NCBI GenBank assembly: GCA_911728455.2
Contig: OU452223.1
Location: forward strand, 10,004,174 to 10,068,173
Reading direction: 5' to 3'
Source: Marthasterias glacialis
Taxonomy: Eukaryota; Echinodermata; Asteroidea; Forcipulatida; Asteriidae
DNA length: 64,000 bases
Position 1 is the stretch's first letter; each line of letters starts with the position of its first letter. Both the position numbers and the translations under genes were made by a program. The notes beneath the pieces are model-generated. The model searched no databases. It saw only the letters and a program-made list of their open reading frames with translations, and had not been told where the DNA came from. Shown one piece after another: positions 50,401 through 61,863 of this stretch.

Positions 50401-52786
50401 TAACTAAGGGAAAGTCTACTGCCAAGCGATGCCCTAACTAAGGGAAAATCTACTGCCAAGCGATGCCCTAACTAAGGGAAAATCTACTGCCAAGTGATGC
50501 CCCCTAACTAAGGGAAAATCTACTGCCAAGCGATGCCCTAACTAAGGGAAAATCTACTGTCAAGCGATGCCCTAACTAAGGGAAAATCTACTGTCAAGCG
50601 ATGCCCTAACTAAGGGAAAATCTACTGCCAAGCGATGCCCTAACTAAGGGAAAATCTACTGTCAAGCGATGCCCTAACTAAGGGAAAATCTACTGCCAAG
50701 CGATACCCTAACTAAGGGAAAATCTACTGTCAAGCGATGCCCTAACTAAGGGAAAATCTACTGCAAGCGATGCCCTAACTAAGGGAAAATCTACTGCCAA
50801 GCGATGCCCTAACTAAGGGAAGATCTACTGTCAAGCGATGCCCTAACTAAGGGAAAATCTACTGCCAAGCGAAGCTCTAACTAAGGGAAAATCTACTGCC
50901 AAGCGATGCCCTAACTAAGGGAAGATCTACTGTCAAGCGATGCCCTAACTAAGGGAAAATCTACTGCCAAGCGATGCCCTATTTAAGGGAAAATCTACTG
51001 CCAAGCGATACCCTAACTAAGGGAAAATCTACTGCCAAGTGATGCCCTAACTAAGGGAAAATCTACTGCCAAGCGATGCCCTAACTAAGGGAAGATCTAC
51101 TGCCAAGCGATGCCCTAACTAAGGGAAGATCTACTGCCAAGCGAAGCTCTAACTAAGGGAAAATCTACTGCCAAGCGAAGCTCTAACTAAGGGAAAATCT
51201 ACTGCCAAGCGATGCCCTAACTTAGGGAAAATCTACTGCCAAGCGAAGCCCTATTTAAGGGAAAATCTACTGCCAAGCGAAGCTCTAACTAAGGGAAAAT
51301 CTACTGCCAAGCGATGCCCTAACTTAGGGAAAATCTACTGCCAAGCGAAGCCCTATTTAAGGGAAAATCTACTGCCAAGCGATGCCCTAACTAAGGGAAA
51401 ATCTACTGCCAAGCGATGCCCTAACTAAGGGAAAATCTACTGCCAAGCGATGCCCTAACTAAGGGAAAATCTACTGCCAAGCGATGCCCTAACTAAGGGA
51501 AAATCTACTGCCAAGTGATGCCCTAACTAAGGGAAAATCTACTGCCAAGCGATGCCCTAACTAAGGGAAAATCTACTGCCAAGCGATGCTCTAACTAAGG
51601 GAAAATCTACTGCCAAGCGAGCCCCTAACTAAGGGAAAATCTACTGCCAAGTGATGCCCTAACTAAGGGAAAATCTACTGCCAAGCGATGCCCTAACTAA
51701 GGGAAAATCTACTGCCAAGTGATGCCCTAACTAAGGGAAAATCTACTGCCAAGCGATGCCCTAACTTAGGGAAAATCTACTGCCAAGCGAAGCCCTTTTT
51801 AAGGGAAAATCTACTGTCAAGCGATGCTCTAACTAAGGGAAAATTTACTGCCAAGCGAAGCCCTTTTTAAGGGAAAATCTACTGCCAAGCGATGCCCTAA
51901 CTTAGGGAAAATCTACTGCCAAGCGATGCCCTAACTAAGGGAAAGTCTACTGCCAAGCGATGCCCTAACTAAGGGAAAATCTACTGCCAACCGATGCCCT
52001 AACTAAGGGAAAATCTACTGCCAAGTGATGCCCCCTAACTAAGGGAAAATCTACTGCCAAGCGATGCCCTAACTAAGGGAAAATCTACTGCCAAGCGATA
52101 CCCTAACTAAGGGAAAATCTACTGCCAAGCGATGCCCTAACTAAGGGAAAATCTACTGCCAAGTGATGCCCTAACTAAGGGAAAATCTACTGCCAAGCGA
52201 TGCCCTAACTTAGGGAAAATCTACTGCCAAGCGAAGCCCTTTTTAAGGGAAAATCTACTGTCAAGCGATGCTCTAACTAAGGGAAAATTTACTGCCAAGC
52301 GAAGCCCTTTTTAAGGGAAAATCTACTGCCAAGCGATGCCCTAACTTAGGGAAAATCTACTGCCAAGCGATGCCCTAACTAAGGGAAAGTCTACTGCCAA
52401 GCGATGCCCTAACTAAGGGAAAATCTACTGCCAAGCGATGCCCTAACTTAGGGAAAATCTACTGCCAAGCGATGCCCTAACTAAGGGAAAATCTACTGCC
52501 AAGCGATGCCCTAACTAAGGGAAAATCTACTGCCAAGCGATGCCCTAACTAAGGGAAAATCTACTGCCAAGCGATGCCCTAACTAAGGGAAAATCTACTG
52601 CCAAGCGATGCCCTAACTAAGGGAAAATCTACTGCACTCTAAAGATTAGAAACGGTTGGTGAAAGAGATAAAGTTGTCGCTACTGTAGATTGCATGGAGG
52701 GCGTCCTCTGCCAACTTGTGTTGACACTCACCTGAGTAAACTGCAGCCAAAATTATTAGTGTCAGAGAGAACATCCCATTTTCCAT
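41409..52786 (-). CDS. Gene B: single V-like Ig domain type I membrane receptor (five spliced exons)
   Basis: Coding exons in transcript order are 52732-52786, 43786-44109, 43499-43546, 42767-42929 and 41409-41490. They total 672 nt, or 223 residues. Splice sites are all GT/AG, with phases 1,1,1,2 as in gene A. The product has a signal peptide, one Ig domain, a stalk, a transmembrane helix and a 30-40 residue tail rich in Ser and Thr. By hand alignment the Ig domain is roughly half identical to that of gene A. Intron 1 is 8.6 kb because it contains the 34-bp satellite, against 1.4 kb in gene A. Function is unknown; a surface recognition role is inferred from the fold only. Confidence 0.75.
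41800..41960. repeat. G-run cluster in gene B intron 4
   Basis: Several runs of 9-13 G on the plus strand occur within 160 bp, mixed with GGGGACAGGGG and a GGGGTGGGC segment. The gene's sense strand is the C-rich one. Confidence 0.8.
42365..42432. repeat. Inverted repeat, TTCGAAATATTA type
   Basis: CCCTCGAAATATTATTTCGTTC is partly inverted in CTAATATTTCGAAGGAACGAA. It is a small foldback in gene B intron 4, probably a MITE remnant. Confidence 0.5.
42767..42929 (-). CDS. Gene B exon 4: transmembrane exon
   Basis: A 163-nt exon, phase 1 to 2. The start (EHAQVKTDGVIQQSSQSP) aligns with gene A's TDGVLPQSPQP. The helix covers VVSVLAVLFALTFFALCDVS and is followed by a basic RERRMRQ. The donor AAG|GTTTGTACA is identical to gene A's. 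An Asp and a Cys sit near the inner half of the hydrophobic segment. Confidence 0.75.
43173..43365. mobile_element. 193-bp MITE with CACTCYAAAAC ends in gene B intron 3
   Basis: The left end CACTCCAAAACCTCCCGGGT and the inverted right end CACTCTAAAACCCCCCGGGT differ at two of 20 bases. The interior repeats GGGTCA/TGACCC/GTCAGAATGA motifs. The terminal CACTC suggests an EnSpm/CACTA-like element, but a clean 3-bp target duplication is not seen. Confidence 0.65.
43499..43546 (-). CDS. Gene B exon 3: stalk mini-exon
   Basis: A 48-nt phase 1-1 exon, ACADQTQLTLTTIGNQ, between acceptor TTATCTACAG and donor AAG|GTAAGT. It is homologous to the 51-nt gene A exon. Confidence 0.7.
43786..44109 (-). CDS. 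Gene B exon 2: V-like immunoglobulin domain
   Basis: A 324-nt phase 1-1 exon. It shows GGHVGDEFNIHC, EFFRY in place of the core tryptophan, YRCDKS with an extra cysteine not present in gene A, and EDSVLTIKAASASDSGTYGC, then NITIKPG. Sequons NYS and NIT are present. The acceptor is TATATCAG and the donor is CCAG|GTGAGG, the same as gene A. The extra Cys is unpaired within the domain and might support dimer formation (inference). Confidence 0.85.
44666..52634. repeat. 8-kb 34-bp satellite in gene B intron 1, with nested higher-order repeats
   Basis: About 234 head-to-tail copies of a 34-bp monomer (core GCCAAGCGATGCCCTAACTA, then AGGGAAAATCTACT) fill most of the intron between the signal and Ig exons. 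Rare variants give the higher structure. The single-base deletion CTGCAAGCG recurs near 45590, 47121, 49230 and 50761. The GCGAGCCCCTAAC variant recurs near 46446, 47976, 50088 and 51618. Both give spacings of about 1530, 2110 and 1530 bp, hence a unit of about 3640 bp. Each monomer carries the telomeric hexamer CCCTAA facing AAGGG; some variants read CCCTAACTTAGGG, a palindrome of two telomere hexamers. No open frame, no spacers. Confidence 0.95.
52732..52786 (-). CDS. Gene B exon 1 (coding): signal peptide
   Basis: MENGMFSLTLIILAAVYS plus one base: a polar start and a hydrophobic core. The acceptor TTTTTTATTGACAG lies 7 bp before the ATG and the donor is CAG|GTGAGT. Same length (55 nt) and phase as gene A exon 1. 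An in-frame upstream ATG at 52828 belongs to intron sequence in this model. Confidence 0.75.
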
Positions 52787-52892
52787 CTCGATTCTGTCAA
52801 TAAAAAACAAACAAGATGTACACACCATTAATCAGGGAATGACCAATGCGTCCAGGAATGCAACAAAGAGATGCATTGGTGATAGAAATGCC

Positions 52893-52943
52893 GACAGCAG
52901 CAGCAACAGCAACAACAGCAACAGCAGCAACAGCAGCAACATA
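52893..52943. repeat. CAGCAG/CAACAG microsatellite upstream of gene B
   Basis: It matches in position and unit the CAACAG tract upstream of gene A (about 27816-27925), as expected for duplicated flanks. Confidence 0.85.
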
Positions 52944-54373
52944 AACTATAACCAAACAAAACATATAAACAAGAGGTTTCGGCTAAATGCCGAACACCTA
53001 AATATCTAAAACGTCATGCTGCGTTTTAACAACTTTGTCAAAAATAAGACTGATCAAGCCATGCATTTGTAAAATCGAAAGCATTTTTATACACCCCACT
53101 AAAAACAACTCAAACAGGCTTACTGTTTGTCGACCACTGCAGCTTCAAAGCAAAAGCAGCTACGCTAGACAATGTCCTTCGAACTATGTGGATTCAATCA
53201 TGGAGGAATGACATTTATCTATTTTCCGTCTTCCATGAGTCAATGGAGAATATGAAAATATCGAGAAGCAGCACAGAAGTGTTTGTTTGGTTTGCAGTTA
53301 TTTTTTCATTCGGGATTTCCCCACATTGCGCCACTACCCCCTACTGTTCGCTCGGTCCCAGCGCCTGAACCACAGGCACTGGGATGGGCTGACGTACACG
53401 CATGCTCATTGGACCATTTCCCGTGACCTAATAACCCCCGGTTACCTCTTCCTGCTTACGAAAGATTCGACCTCTATCAATATATCGCAACATTAATAAT
53501 TTACCTGAATACTCTTATTCTTCTTGAAACTTTGGTTTAAAAAAGAGGGCTAATTAATCGTTTACATTATCATATAGTGTGGTGATTGCGTGCGTTGCGC
53601 CGGTAAGCAATACAACCAATCCCATCATGCATCACTACATCCTGAACAAGAATTGGGCATCCCAGCGGTCTCAAGAAGACCGATGGGACGAGGCGAATAT
53701 AAACTGCATAATCAATGCACAGTGCCGTAAATGCACATAATATAGGTCTAAATACTATAGGTCACATGAGTTGCATGGAATCGGTGAAACATAACATAAT
53801 CATTTAGTCTCAAATAATAAGGAACTTCCCGCAGACTTGACCTTGCTTCAGTAAAATTCTAGTGAAATTCTGGTACGACGCCCATTTCTATAAATAAGGG
53901 TATTAGCTATCATGTAATATTGATTCTTAACAAGGCGTCTAATGATATGGTCATGAACCCGGACATTGTTCGATAAATCAAACAACATGTTTTGGAAAGG
54001 TTTGTGAAACGAACATCTTTCATCACTTCTAAGTAAAGTGGGGGAAATCAATCAAGTCCAAGCCAAAGACAGTTTTCATGGAAATCGACAACACTTTGGA
54101 AATCCATATGAATGTTCCCCAAACACATGATGTATCATCTCGAAGACATTGCACACAAGAAAAACATTCCCTAAAATATCGCTGTCAACCGAGGGATGAA
54201 TAATACGAAATATGAATATTGTACCACCCCAAATTATGTATCCGAGACGGTGCACAACATAAAAACGGTTCTGACAAATCTTTGTAAATGGTTGGGGCGA
54301 TGGCATGCACTATGAATGTTTATTTGTAATTGATTATTCTTCATTTCTAAGGAAATAAACAAAAACGGCCTAC

Positions 54374-54435
54374 CTGTGTTTTGATTCCAGTTAACGGTTG
54401 TTGTGCTCACCGATCGGAGTGTCTCCCTGCTGAAA
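54374..54435 (-). promoter_or_regulatory. Probable 5'UTR exon of gene B
   Basis: The minus-strand block GGAGACACTCCGATCGGTGA and GAGCACAACAACCG ends at AAAACACAG|GTAGGC. It matches the block at 29610-29665. The distance to the coding signal exon is 1.6 kb. Boundaries and transcription start are not resolved. Confidence 0.4.
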
Positions 54436-55375
54436 CAAGTGAAGAAAATGAAATGAATATAACAACAAATTTAATGTTCCATCTCAGACTCTGGGAATTC
54501 CCCAGTTCCTTGAAATCCAGGCATTTTAATGAGCGGAGGAGCTGCATCTCAACTACTGTTTCATGTGTGCGTGTAATAACGTCAAGAAAAATGAAGCATC
54601 ATGCTACATAGTGACTACATAATTAATACGCGCCAGAAGCAGGCCTCGTCGTGAATAATTCATTTTGGTGAAACAATGACGATTTCTGTCGATCAATGAT
54701 CTTAAGGGTCACTTTCTTTTAGTGATTGATGAAATTATGATCCAATACCGTGCCCTGGAGCTGTCGACTTCAAATTTCGGGCACTTCGGGTAGTCTTGAC
54801 TCCGAAAACTATCCTATTTTGCTCACAAGCATAGGACCCGGCCCGCCCCACCCCCTTTCAAGACTGAGACTGATCTATTTACTCATTCAGGGGTACTTTA
54901 ATTTGAGATGGACATTATTAGAAAAATTCAACGGCCAACCTCAAAAAGAAGAAGAAAAAACGCTAATCTAGGTTTCAACAAATATTCTAAAAATTTACTT
55001 CAAGATGCTGAGAGGCTTCTAAAAATGCTGTGAGTATTTTATAATATAATTTTAGCACAATTTAAGCATAATTTTAGGTACCTTGACCCGGACATTCGTG
55101 GTGTAAGACAATATCATTTGAAAAACAATGTTTTAACACTGGTGGGGTTTTCCCAACGAAACGTGATCTGCTTCTGCGAGGACTAAATCAACAAGAACCG
55201 AATCTTGACAAACCATGCACATGATTTAATTTAGGCACTCCTTTTCTTTTCACAACAAACACATTCTTTTAAAAATCAAACAAACCGTAACAACATTTTC
55301 AACAAATTTACAGAAATGATGTTTCTATATTAATGAATGATTGAAGCAACAACGTGTACCCACCACATTTTTTTT

Positions 55376-55393
55376 TTGGGGGGGGGGGGGGGG
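55376..55393. repeat. Poly-T/poly-G junction
   Basis: A T run is followed directly by about 16 G residues. Simple repeat; similar G runs occur near 40708 and 44388. Confidence 0.85.
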
Positions 55394-55629
55394 TAACCAG
55401 CCCCTTTGGTTTTTGAAATAAGTATCCGAACAATGAGTCATGAAGAATTATTTAGAAAAGCTACTGACGTGGTGCTCCATCGAGGCACTAGAATGTGGTT
55501 GCACCGTGCCGTGTGCAAGACCCACGGCTGGGTCTCGCCATGCCACGACGGTAAAAAAAAGGGAATGATAATGCAGTCGTAAAATGAGGGCTTCGGAATG
55601 GCTGCTTAGAATCCATGTACCGATTTTTG

Positions 55630-55795
55630 TCACAAATTGCAGGGTTCAAAAACGGCCTGGTACGGTGTCCCATCTTTGGTCACATTTTTAGTATACAAAA
55701 CAACGGAGATGGAGGTGGGGGATATAGGCCGGTCTTCAAATGTAAGGCCATTCTCGGTTTTGACCGTCAGAGTTTCCCCTGGCTTTTGGAGGCAG
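55630..55795 (-). CDS. Unassigned candidate terminal exon
   Basis: A minus-strand frame following a CCACCTAG acceptor-like site gives about 54 residues, including LQKPGETLTVKTENG, TSISVVLYTKNVTKDGTPYQ and EPCNL before a stop. The alternating hydrophobic pattern and lack of low complexity look more protein-like than other frames here. No family was recognised and no partner exon was found. The gene A segment has no clear equivalent, so it could be an unrelated last exon or a chance frame. Confidence 0.25.
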
Positions 55796-56204
55796 CTAGG
55801 TGGTATAGAAATGTTGACGTAGTATAAATAAAATACGGTGGCAACAGGCAATATATGAGGAACCCAAACACATAGTCGCGCCGTACACGTAAAGGTTGCA
55901 AGGTGGTCAAATATATATTTTTTGTTTATCAAATAAAACAAATCGTTTATCGCAGGGTGGGCAAATTTAAAGTTCACCATGTTGTTCAAGGATGATAATT
56001 TGTTTTTGTTATAATTTCGATCCAATTACTGTCCAAGTCCTGGGTTTAAAGGTTTGGTGAATAACTAAATATTGGTGTTTTTAATTTACACCTGGTTATT
56101 ATCATACAATAATTCAGTTTGATTTTGTTTGTGCCTCCCAGTACATTTTTTTACATGATTTATTTTCTTTAAAAGTAATGGTCTTAAGGATTGCCCACAA
56201 AGAT

Positions 56205-56442
56205 AGGTCACTTGTTGACATGGCTGGATTCCTTCTGTGGCATCATCATTACATAACTTATTCATGAGCTATTCCAGAGGACAATCGTTCCTGGACGGGG
56301 TCTGCCAAAGGAATGACAAATATGTGTTCTTTCTTTTCAAAAATTCACTCATGAATGTATATATATATATGTATATGTATATATATATTATGTAATGCAT
56401 GTTACGTCACTGAAGGAATCCAGCCATGTCAGCAAGTGACCT
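56205..56442. mobile_element. 238-bp MITE with long inverted ends and TA-rich centre
   Basis: The left end (AGGTCACTTGTTGACATGGC, then TGGATTCCTTCTGTG) and the inverted right end match at about 33 of 35 bases. The repeats continue imperfectly toward an ATATATGTATATGTAT centre. The flanks allow a TA duplication. Confidence 0.8.
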
Positions 56443-59400
56443 ATTTTGGGGGGTGTTCCTGAATACTATTATTTTTAGAGAAAGTAAATCATGTAAAAAT
56501 ATACAGGAAGGCACAAAACGATTTTTCTCAACTGAATTATTGTATATTAACTATAAGGTTAAGTTCTCGTGTGAGCTTAATAGAAAGTATTCCAATTATG
56601 CGTTATTTGCGGAAGTGAACAGTGAAATCCCCCAATTATTTATTTATTTGTTATGTTTTTTTTTTTTGCGATCCCGGTATAGATGATGCGCCCCTTGATG
56701 TCAAGGCGAAATCCAAACATTAAATGGACACATTGCCTTCAAATCTCCTTACTGAGTTGTGCTGTTTGGAATGAGCAAAAGCTCTATGAAATTAGGTACA
56801 GGAAAAAACAAAACAAAACGGCGCCCATATTAACCCTTGGTCTTTTATGTTTCGACAAATCTGCCAGCCATCTTGTCAGAATCCGTGCCAAACTCGAGGC
56901 CTATAGAGTCATACATTTTGTAATGGACTTCATTGATTGATTGTGAATACCCTGGTCAATGCAAGTGTACAAAAAGTAGCATGGCTTTATTACAATGTGA
57001 ACCGCGTCTCGTCGGGGATCGATTCAAAGACACCAAGCTATAATGGAACCCACACATCACGCATCCGTATACTATATTATGTCAATACACATGCAAACCG
57101 ACCTAGCTGTGTTCACATACAAACAAAAAACATCAAGACAGAAACATCATTCAATAATTGTGGCAATGTAGGTCTACCCCACAAAATTAAGTTTACCTTT
57201 ACAGTTGATATTTTCCCAGTGTTCTGCTAACGCCAGTTTTACCAAGTGTGTTCTCATGCCAAGGCACCAGAGTACTGATCCGTTCATGTGCAGGCGGTGT
57301 TTTTAACTATGGTGCACTCCTAATGTAGCTGTACACAAGCACTTCCGCATTTTGAAATCAGGCTCGAACATTGGAAATCCCCTCACTTACGTAATACAAA
57401 TTTCTAAAAAGAAAACGGGATGAAGCTATTTATCAGACTGTTAGTTTATGATAATCACTTTACGATGATTTATATTGCGCCACAGCGGAACTAACCCACG
57501 GTATCCAGCCCCGTCTACGCTTAAGACTAGACCCTAGCTGTCTTTGTCAAACTGTCATGTGACCGGCGCGCCGGTGCGGCGGTGCGGACGCGTGCTTAGT
57601 AACTGGGTTATTCCATTTACTGCTACGATCATGACTACACAGCCCTTTAAACTGCAACGACTTAATCATGGTCCACATTATAATACGAAACGGTACAGCC
57701 GCGCAAGTGGACGTTGTTATAGTTAAACTTGTCTTGTTGACACATCATACAGCAAATGTGTTGTTCATAACATTCATGTTCAGTTAATAATATGATCGGT
57801 TGTTATGTTATTATTATTACCCTCACCCCCCTACCCTTCGGACATGTGATGTCACAAGTTGCATCTTGAAACAACGGGTCATTTAATACAATTAAAAAAG
57901 TGCTGTTTGATGCAGTATAGTTTCTAACACCCCTGATATCACACATGAAGAGAACAACTGCCTCACACGGCCCATTCATTATTTATCCCATTTCTCCATG
58001 ATGGTATGCGCTTTGTTTACAATAACCTCCATTTTGTATGGCCTGCCTCAAGTATCGCACAATGTATAACTGGGTTGGCAAAAATCTGCCCTTCCTATAA
58101 TAAAACATTCACCCTTCCCTGTTTTATGACGAATATTTGTATTTTTTGTTTTGATTATAGCTTAATTGATTTATCAATGATGACGAGGGTATTATTGTAT
58201 AAAAATGATAAATTGTTGTGTCTTGCAGCGAATACCACTTATACTTTTGCCAACCAAGGTTGGCAAGTGGCAAAATTATGGGCTCGGTAAGGTTGCAAAA
58301 GATATAGGTCTAAAGTAGACAATCCAGGTCGAATACGTCTATTACAGCAGTAACAAATAGTGGACAATACAACATGAGTGCAATAGGTAATGCACTGCAA
58401 TATAAAATACCCCGGCAAAGTCAGTCAAGGAAAGAAAAACATGAATAACAAATGAATGAATAGATTAATATAGGCCTACATACAAATAAATAAATAAAAG
58501 GACGATTTTTTTATCAAAGCTAGCGAACTTTTATGAACACAGCAGAGACATTGTATCGTTTAATACAGCCCATCGGTTTTCTGGTTATATAGAAATGTCG
58601 TACCAAAACGAACGGCACAAAATCCCTCAAAAACACAAACAGTTGTCTTTGTTTTCTTGAAAACTTGGTAACTTAATTTGATGAAAGATACACGGTTGGT
58701 TTGTTTGTAAGGACTGTTCATCGAAACATAATATAGGTTACCTGAGTTTTGCTGATGCGGAGTTTTGCTTTGGTCGAATGGCACGGGTTGAGGGCGACCA
58801 TGTGTTGATCACAATTTACTGTGTGACTACTCAGTGATTGCTGCTGAGCTGTGTTCAGTTATACAACACCTTTACAGAGTGATTGTTTGACTGCCTTCAA
58901 GTTACCTTTTATGGAAAAATGCATATAATGGTTCGTAACAGCAGAGCAGAGCAGTGCGGTAATTCCCCAAAATATTTCGTCAAAGTTGGCTCGAGTCCAG
59001 GTGAACCCGGCCCTGATGGAGTTCAACGCTGTCGTAAGTTTCTGCCCACAGCAGGTTGTTCCCCTTCTGTTTGCTTTCACCTGCAATCCAGGTCATCTCT
59101 CGTTGGGCCTTCCCCCGCCCCCGACCAACGTTGGCTCTAATTGCGCAATCTGCACTTCAGTTGGGATTTACATCAATGAGTGGGGAGTGGGAGGGCTGGG
59201 GAGCGGGGGAGAGTTTTATGAGTTTCTGTCACAGTGGCCCAAGCATATTGACCGGGGTTGTAGATACTCTTTCATTTCACGTCATTGAGGAATTTGTATT
59301 CTCGTGATTTTCACACACTGGCCAGTTGGAGGTTAGATTTAGCACGGTTGTTGGGGCTCCGGATTGGTCTTTGTACGGTTGGGAAATCTTGGGGAATTTC

Positions 59401-60288
59401 AAGCGGTCATCTTGGCAACTCTGGTTGAAGGTTTGATTGCATACGACTGTCTGACCGACGCGGGGCCAACGCAGGGTATGTGCGGGTGGGGTCGGGGGAG
59501 ATTACCTTAATCCATCTGCAGTTATTCGACTACAGGGTAAGATGTTCTAGAACAGACATCAGCTCATCCAGTGCCCGGATGAATTAAGACGTAACAAAAG
59601 TATGACCGGCAAAAGGTCGTAAGCAATATATAACACTGTCCAAAATTGTGTTTTGAGAAAACTGCGTGTGAAAGTTTTGTCGTTTTTTTCCTGTCATTTA
59701 TAAGTTTAAATTCCCGCATGGGAATGGAAAAAACTTGTCTTGGGCATAACTCCAGCATCAAACGTCCAACATCCAACAACAGTCATGCCAGACCTTTTTT
59801 CTTCAAGAGTCATTTTATTGTTTGTGGTCTTTTGCCCGGGCAAAAAGGTGTACCTGAGTGCCCGGGGAAAAGGTCGGTACAGCCTTTCGCCTCTCCTTCA
59901 GGGCACATGACGAGCTTGCGACACCTTAAATAAAAAAATGCCTTGAACTTATTAATAGAATTCTTTAATTAATGACCAAAACACATACACAACAGTAACA
60001 ACTGTGAACAAAATATTGTAAAAAAGAAGAAAAAAACCTTACTATAAATGAATTCACGCAGTGTTGTTTATGTAAGTATGTATGTATGTTATACAATATT
60101 GATTTTCATTTCCTGAAAACTAATATACAATATGATGTCACTTTAAAAAATATTTTGTTACATGGTTTTGCTCACCAACCTTCAAAGTTGACACCATAAA
60201 ACACAACATCGTTTGACCTATACGGTGATCCGCTAACATCACGTCTTTGTTGTCACGTGATCATTGTGTACGGTAAATCACATTTGGT
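56443..60288. other. Distal flank of the gene B segment, no supported gene
   Basis: Open frames are short and domain-free. Homology to the gene A segment is patchy: about 56700-56790 with 32.2-33.2 kb, 57.83-58.12 kb with 35.25-35.58 kb, and about 58740 with 37070. A partial copy of the AGACCTTTC MITE lies at about 58235-58310. Confidence 0.45.
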
Positions 60289-60464
60289 GCTCGATATGTG
60301 GCAGGGTGTACCCCCCCCCCTATTGTGTCTTCATTGTGTTCTGGGAATCTCAGGAATTCTTTTGAGGATTTTAGGGGGGTGCTTCTGTACAAGAGGGGAA
60401 GAGTGTGTTAGAGAATGGGAATATTATTTTTGGGGCCAGGGCCTCCCTCTGCCACATATCGGGC
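60289..60464. mobile_element. 176-bp MITE with GATATGTGGCAG ends
   Basis: The left end GCTCGATATGTGGCAGGGTG and the inverted right end GCCCGATATGTGGCAGAGGG match at 17 of 20. The interior has C and G runs. No target duplication identified. Confidence 0.7.
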
Positions 60465-61863
60465 ATGGTATAGTAAATCATCAGAAGATCATCGACAGTG
60501 CATAATATGGAACCAGTGATGAATGATATTGGGCCTAGGGCTATATAATATTTTACAAGTCTAAATATTTAGGTGCACTAGCCACCAAACCTAATATTAA
60601 TTCAACCAGCGGGACACGCTGCAGCCCGGGACTGTTTCCTGCTAGTAATAATAAACTTATTAAGAAGTACATGTCGACAAAGCAGCTTATATGTTACAAT
60701 AAACTTCATAAAAAGGCAATGACCTCAAAAGCATTTCTTTAGGCTAAACCCATTTCCACTCCTCCCCGAAAAAGAAGGGACTCCCGTGCTAGGGTACAAA
60801 GTACGAGGTTACTTATTTCAGCTTATTCGTTTATATCACCAGCATGGTCTATTCCATGTTATTTACACACACAGTCTGGAAAAGCTATAGGCTTTTTTTT
60901 ACACAAAACTCCATCCAAATACTTTCGTAACTATTAACAATTACCGTATACGGGAGCAAGGAAATAACTGTACCTTGTCAAGAGAGGCAGTCACACATTA
61001 CTCACAATTTGTTTACCCTCAAGTTCTAAGCCTTTATAATCAAGTGAATACTGACTAAAAATTATACAATCATCGTGCAAACAACATATTTATAAACATG
61101 TAAGAAGCACTTAAATTGTGCCTATCCATGAAAAAACACCAAACAGTGTCAACTATAGACAATTGTATTAAACACATTCAACTTGCTCAACAATTCGCTA
61201 ATTGTAACATTTAAATTAATATCAATAAATATATTTACTTTCTGTCAGCCAACCACACTACATACACACTATAATTTCAAGTCGACCACTGTTTCGAAAC
61301 GTACAGTAGAAGTATACTTTTCTTTAATAAACATGCCTCGGTGGGCCTAAACACTTTGTCATTGAATACTCAAATATATATGTATATAATAAACATCAAA
61401 ATAGATCGTTGTTTATCTATATTGAAAGGTACATGAGGTTTGTCTGTAAAAGTATATTAATTCCACTCTTGAGTTCCATCAAATCTGGTGATCACTATTT
61501 CGAGGAAACGTCGATCAATAATTTTATTTAGTTCCTTAACGCATATAAATCTACTACCAAAACATTTTATTCTTATGTCAATTCTATTTTGTCATTTGTA
61601 TGTATCTGTTTACCAATGCTTTTGATAACGTAATTTTGTTTCTGATTTCAATACGAACACTTACAGACAGTTTTCACGTTTTACCTCTAAACTGTGATTT
61701 ATTGAATAACTTCAACTGAATTGGTTTGAATCTTTACAGCTAACATTTTGTCAGCAATTCAGAGGAATGTATGTACTCAGGCAAGAAGATGGTGGTCTCA
61801 AGTTTATATAAAGGGACTTCTAGATTACAAATAGTTGTATCTATCTTCAAATTGAGATTATTA
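60465..61863. other. AT-rich non-coding sequence, nothing recognised
   Basis: No open frame above 60 codons, no tRNA-like boxes and no clear repeat. A signal-peptide exon of a possible third gene was looked for here and not found. Confidence 0.4.

Larger units (their letters stand above)
52944..55629. other. Upstream flank of gene B, homologous to 27.9-30.5 kb
   Basis: Shared blocks include GGCTTACTGTTTGTCGACCA near 53117, GCAGACTTGACCTTGC near 53830, ATATGGTCATGAACCC near 53944, CTTAAGGGTCA near 54701, GATGCTGAGAGGCTTCTAAA near 55004 and AAAGCTACTGACG near 55456. The SINE/hAT insertion of the gene A flank is missing here. Confidence 0.6.

Noticed and set aside
44666..52634. Regular 34-bp periodicity resembling a CRISPR array
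   Set aside because: Monomers are head to tail with no unique spacers, the host is eukaryotic and no cas gene exists.
52787..52828. Upstream in-frame ATG extending the gene B signal exon
   Set aside because: A pyrimidine-rich acceptor (TTTTTTATTGACAG) lies between it and the chosen ATG, and gene A has the matching acceptor and start.
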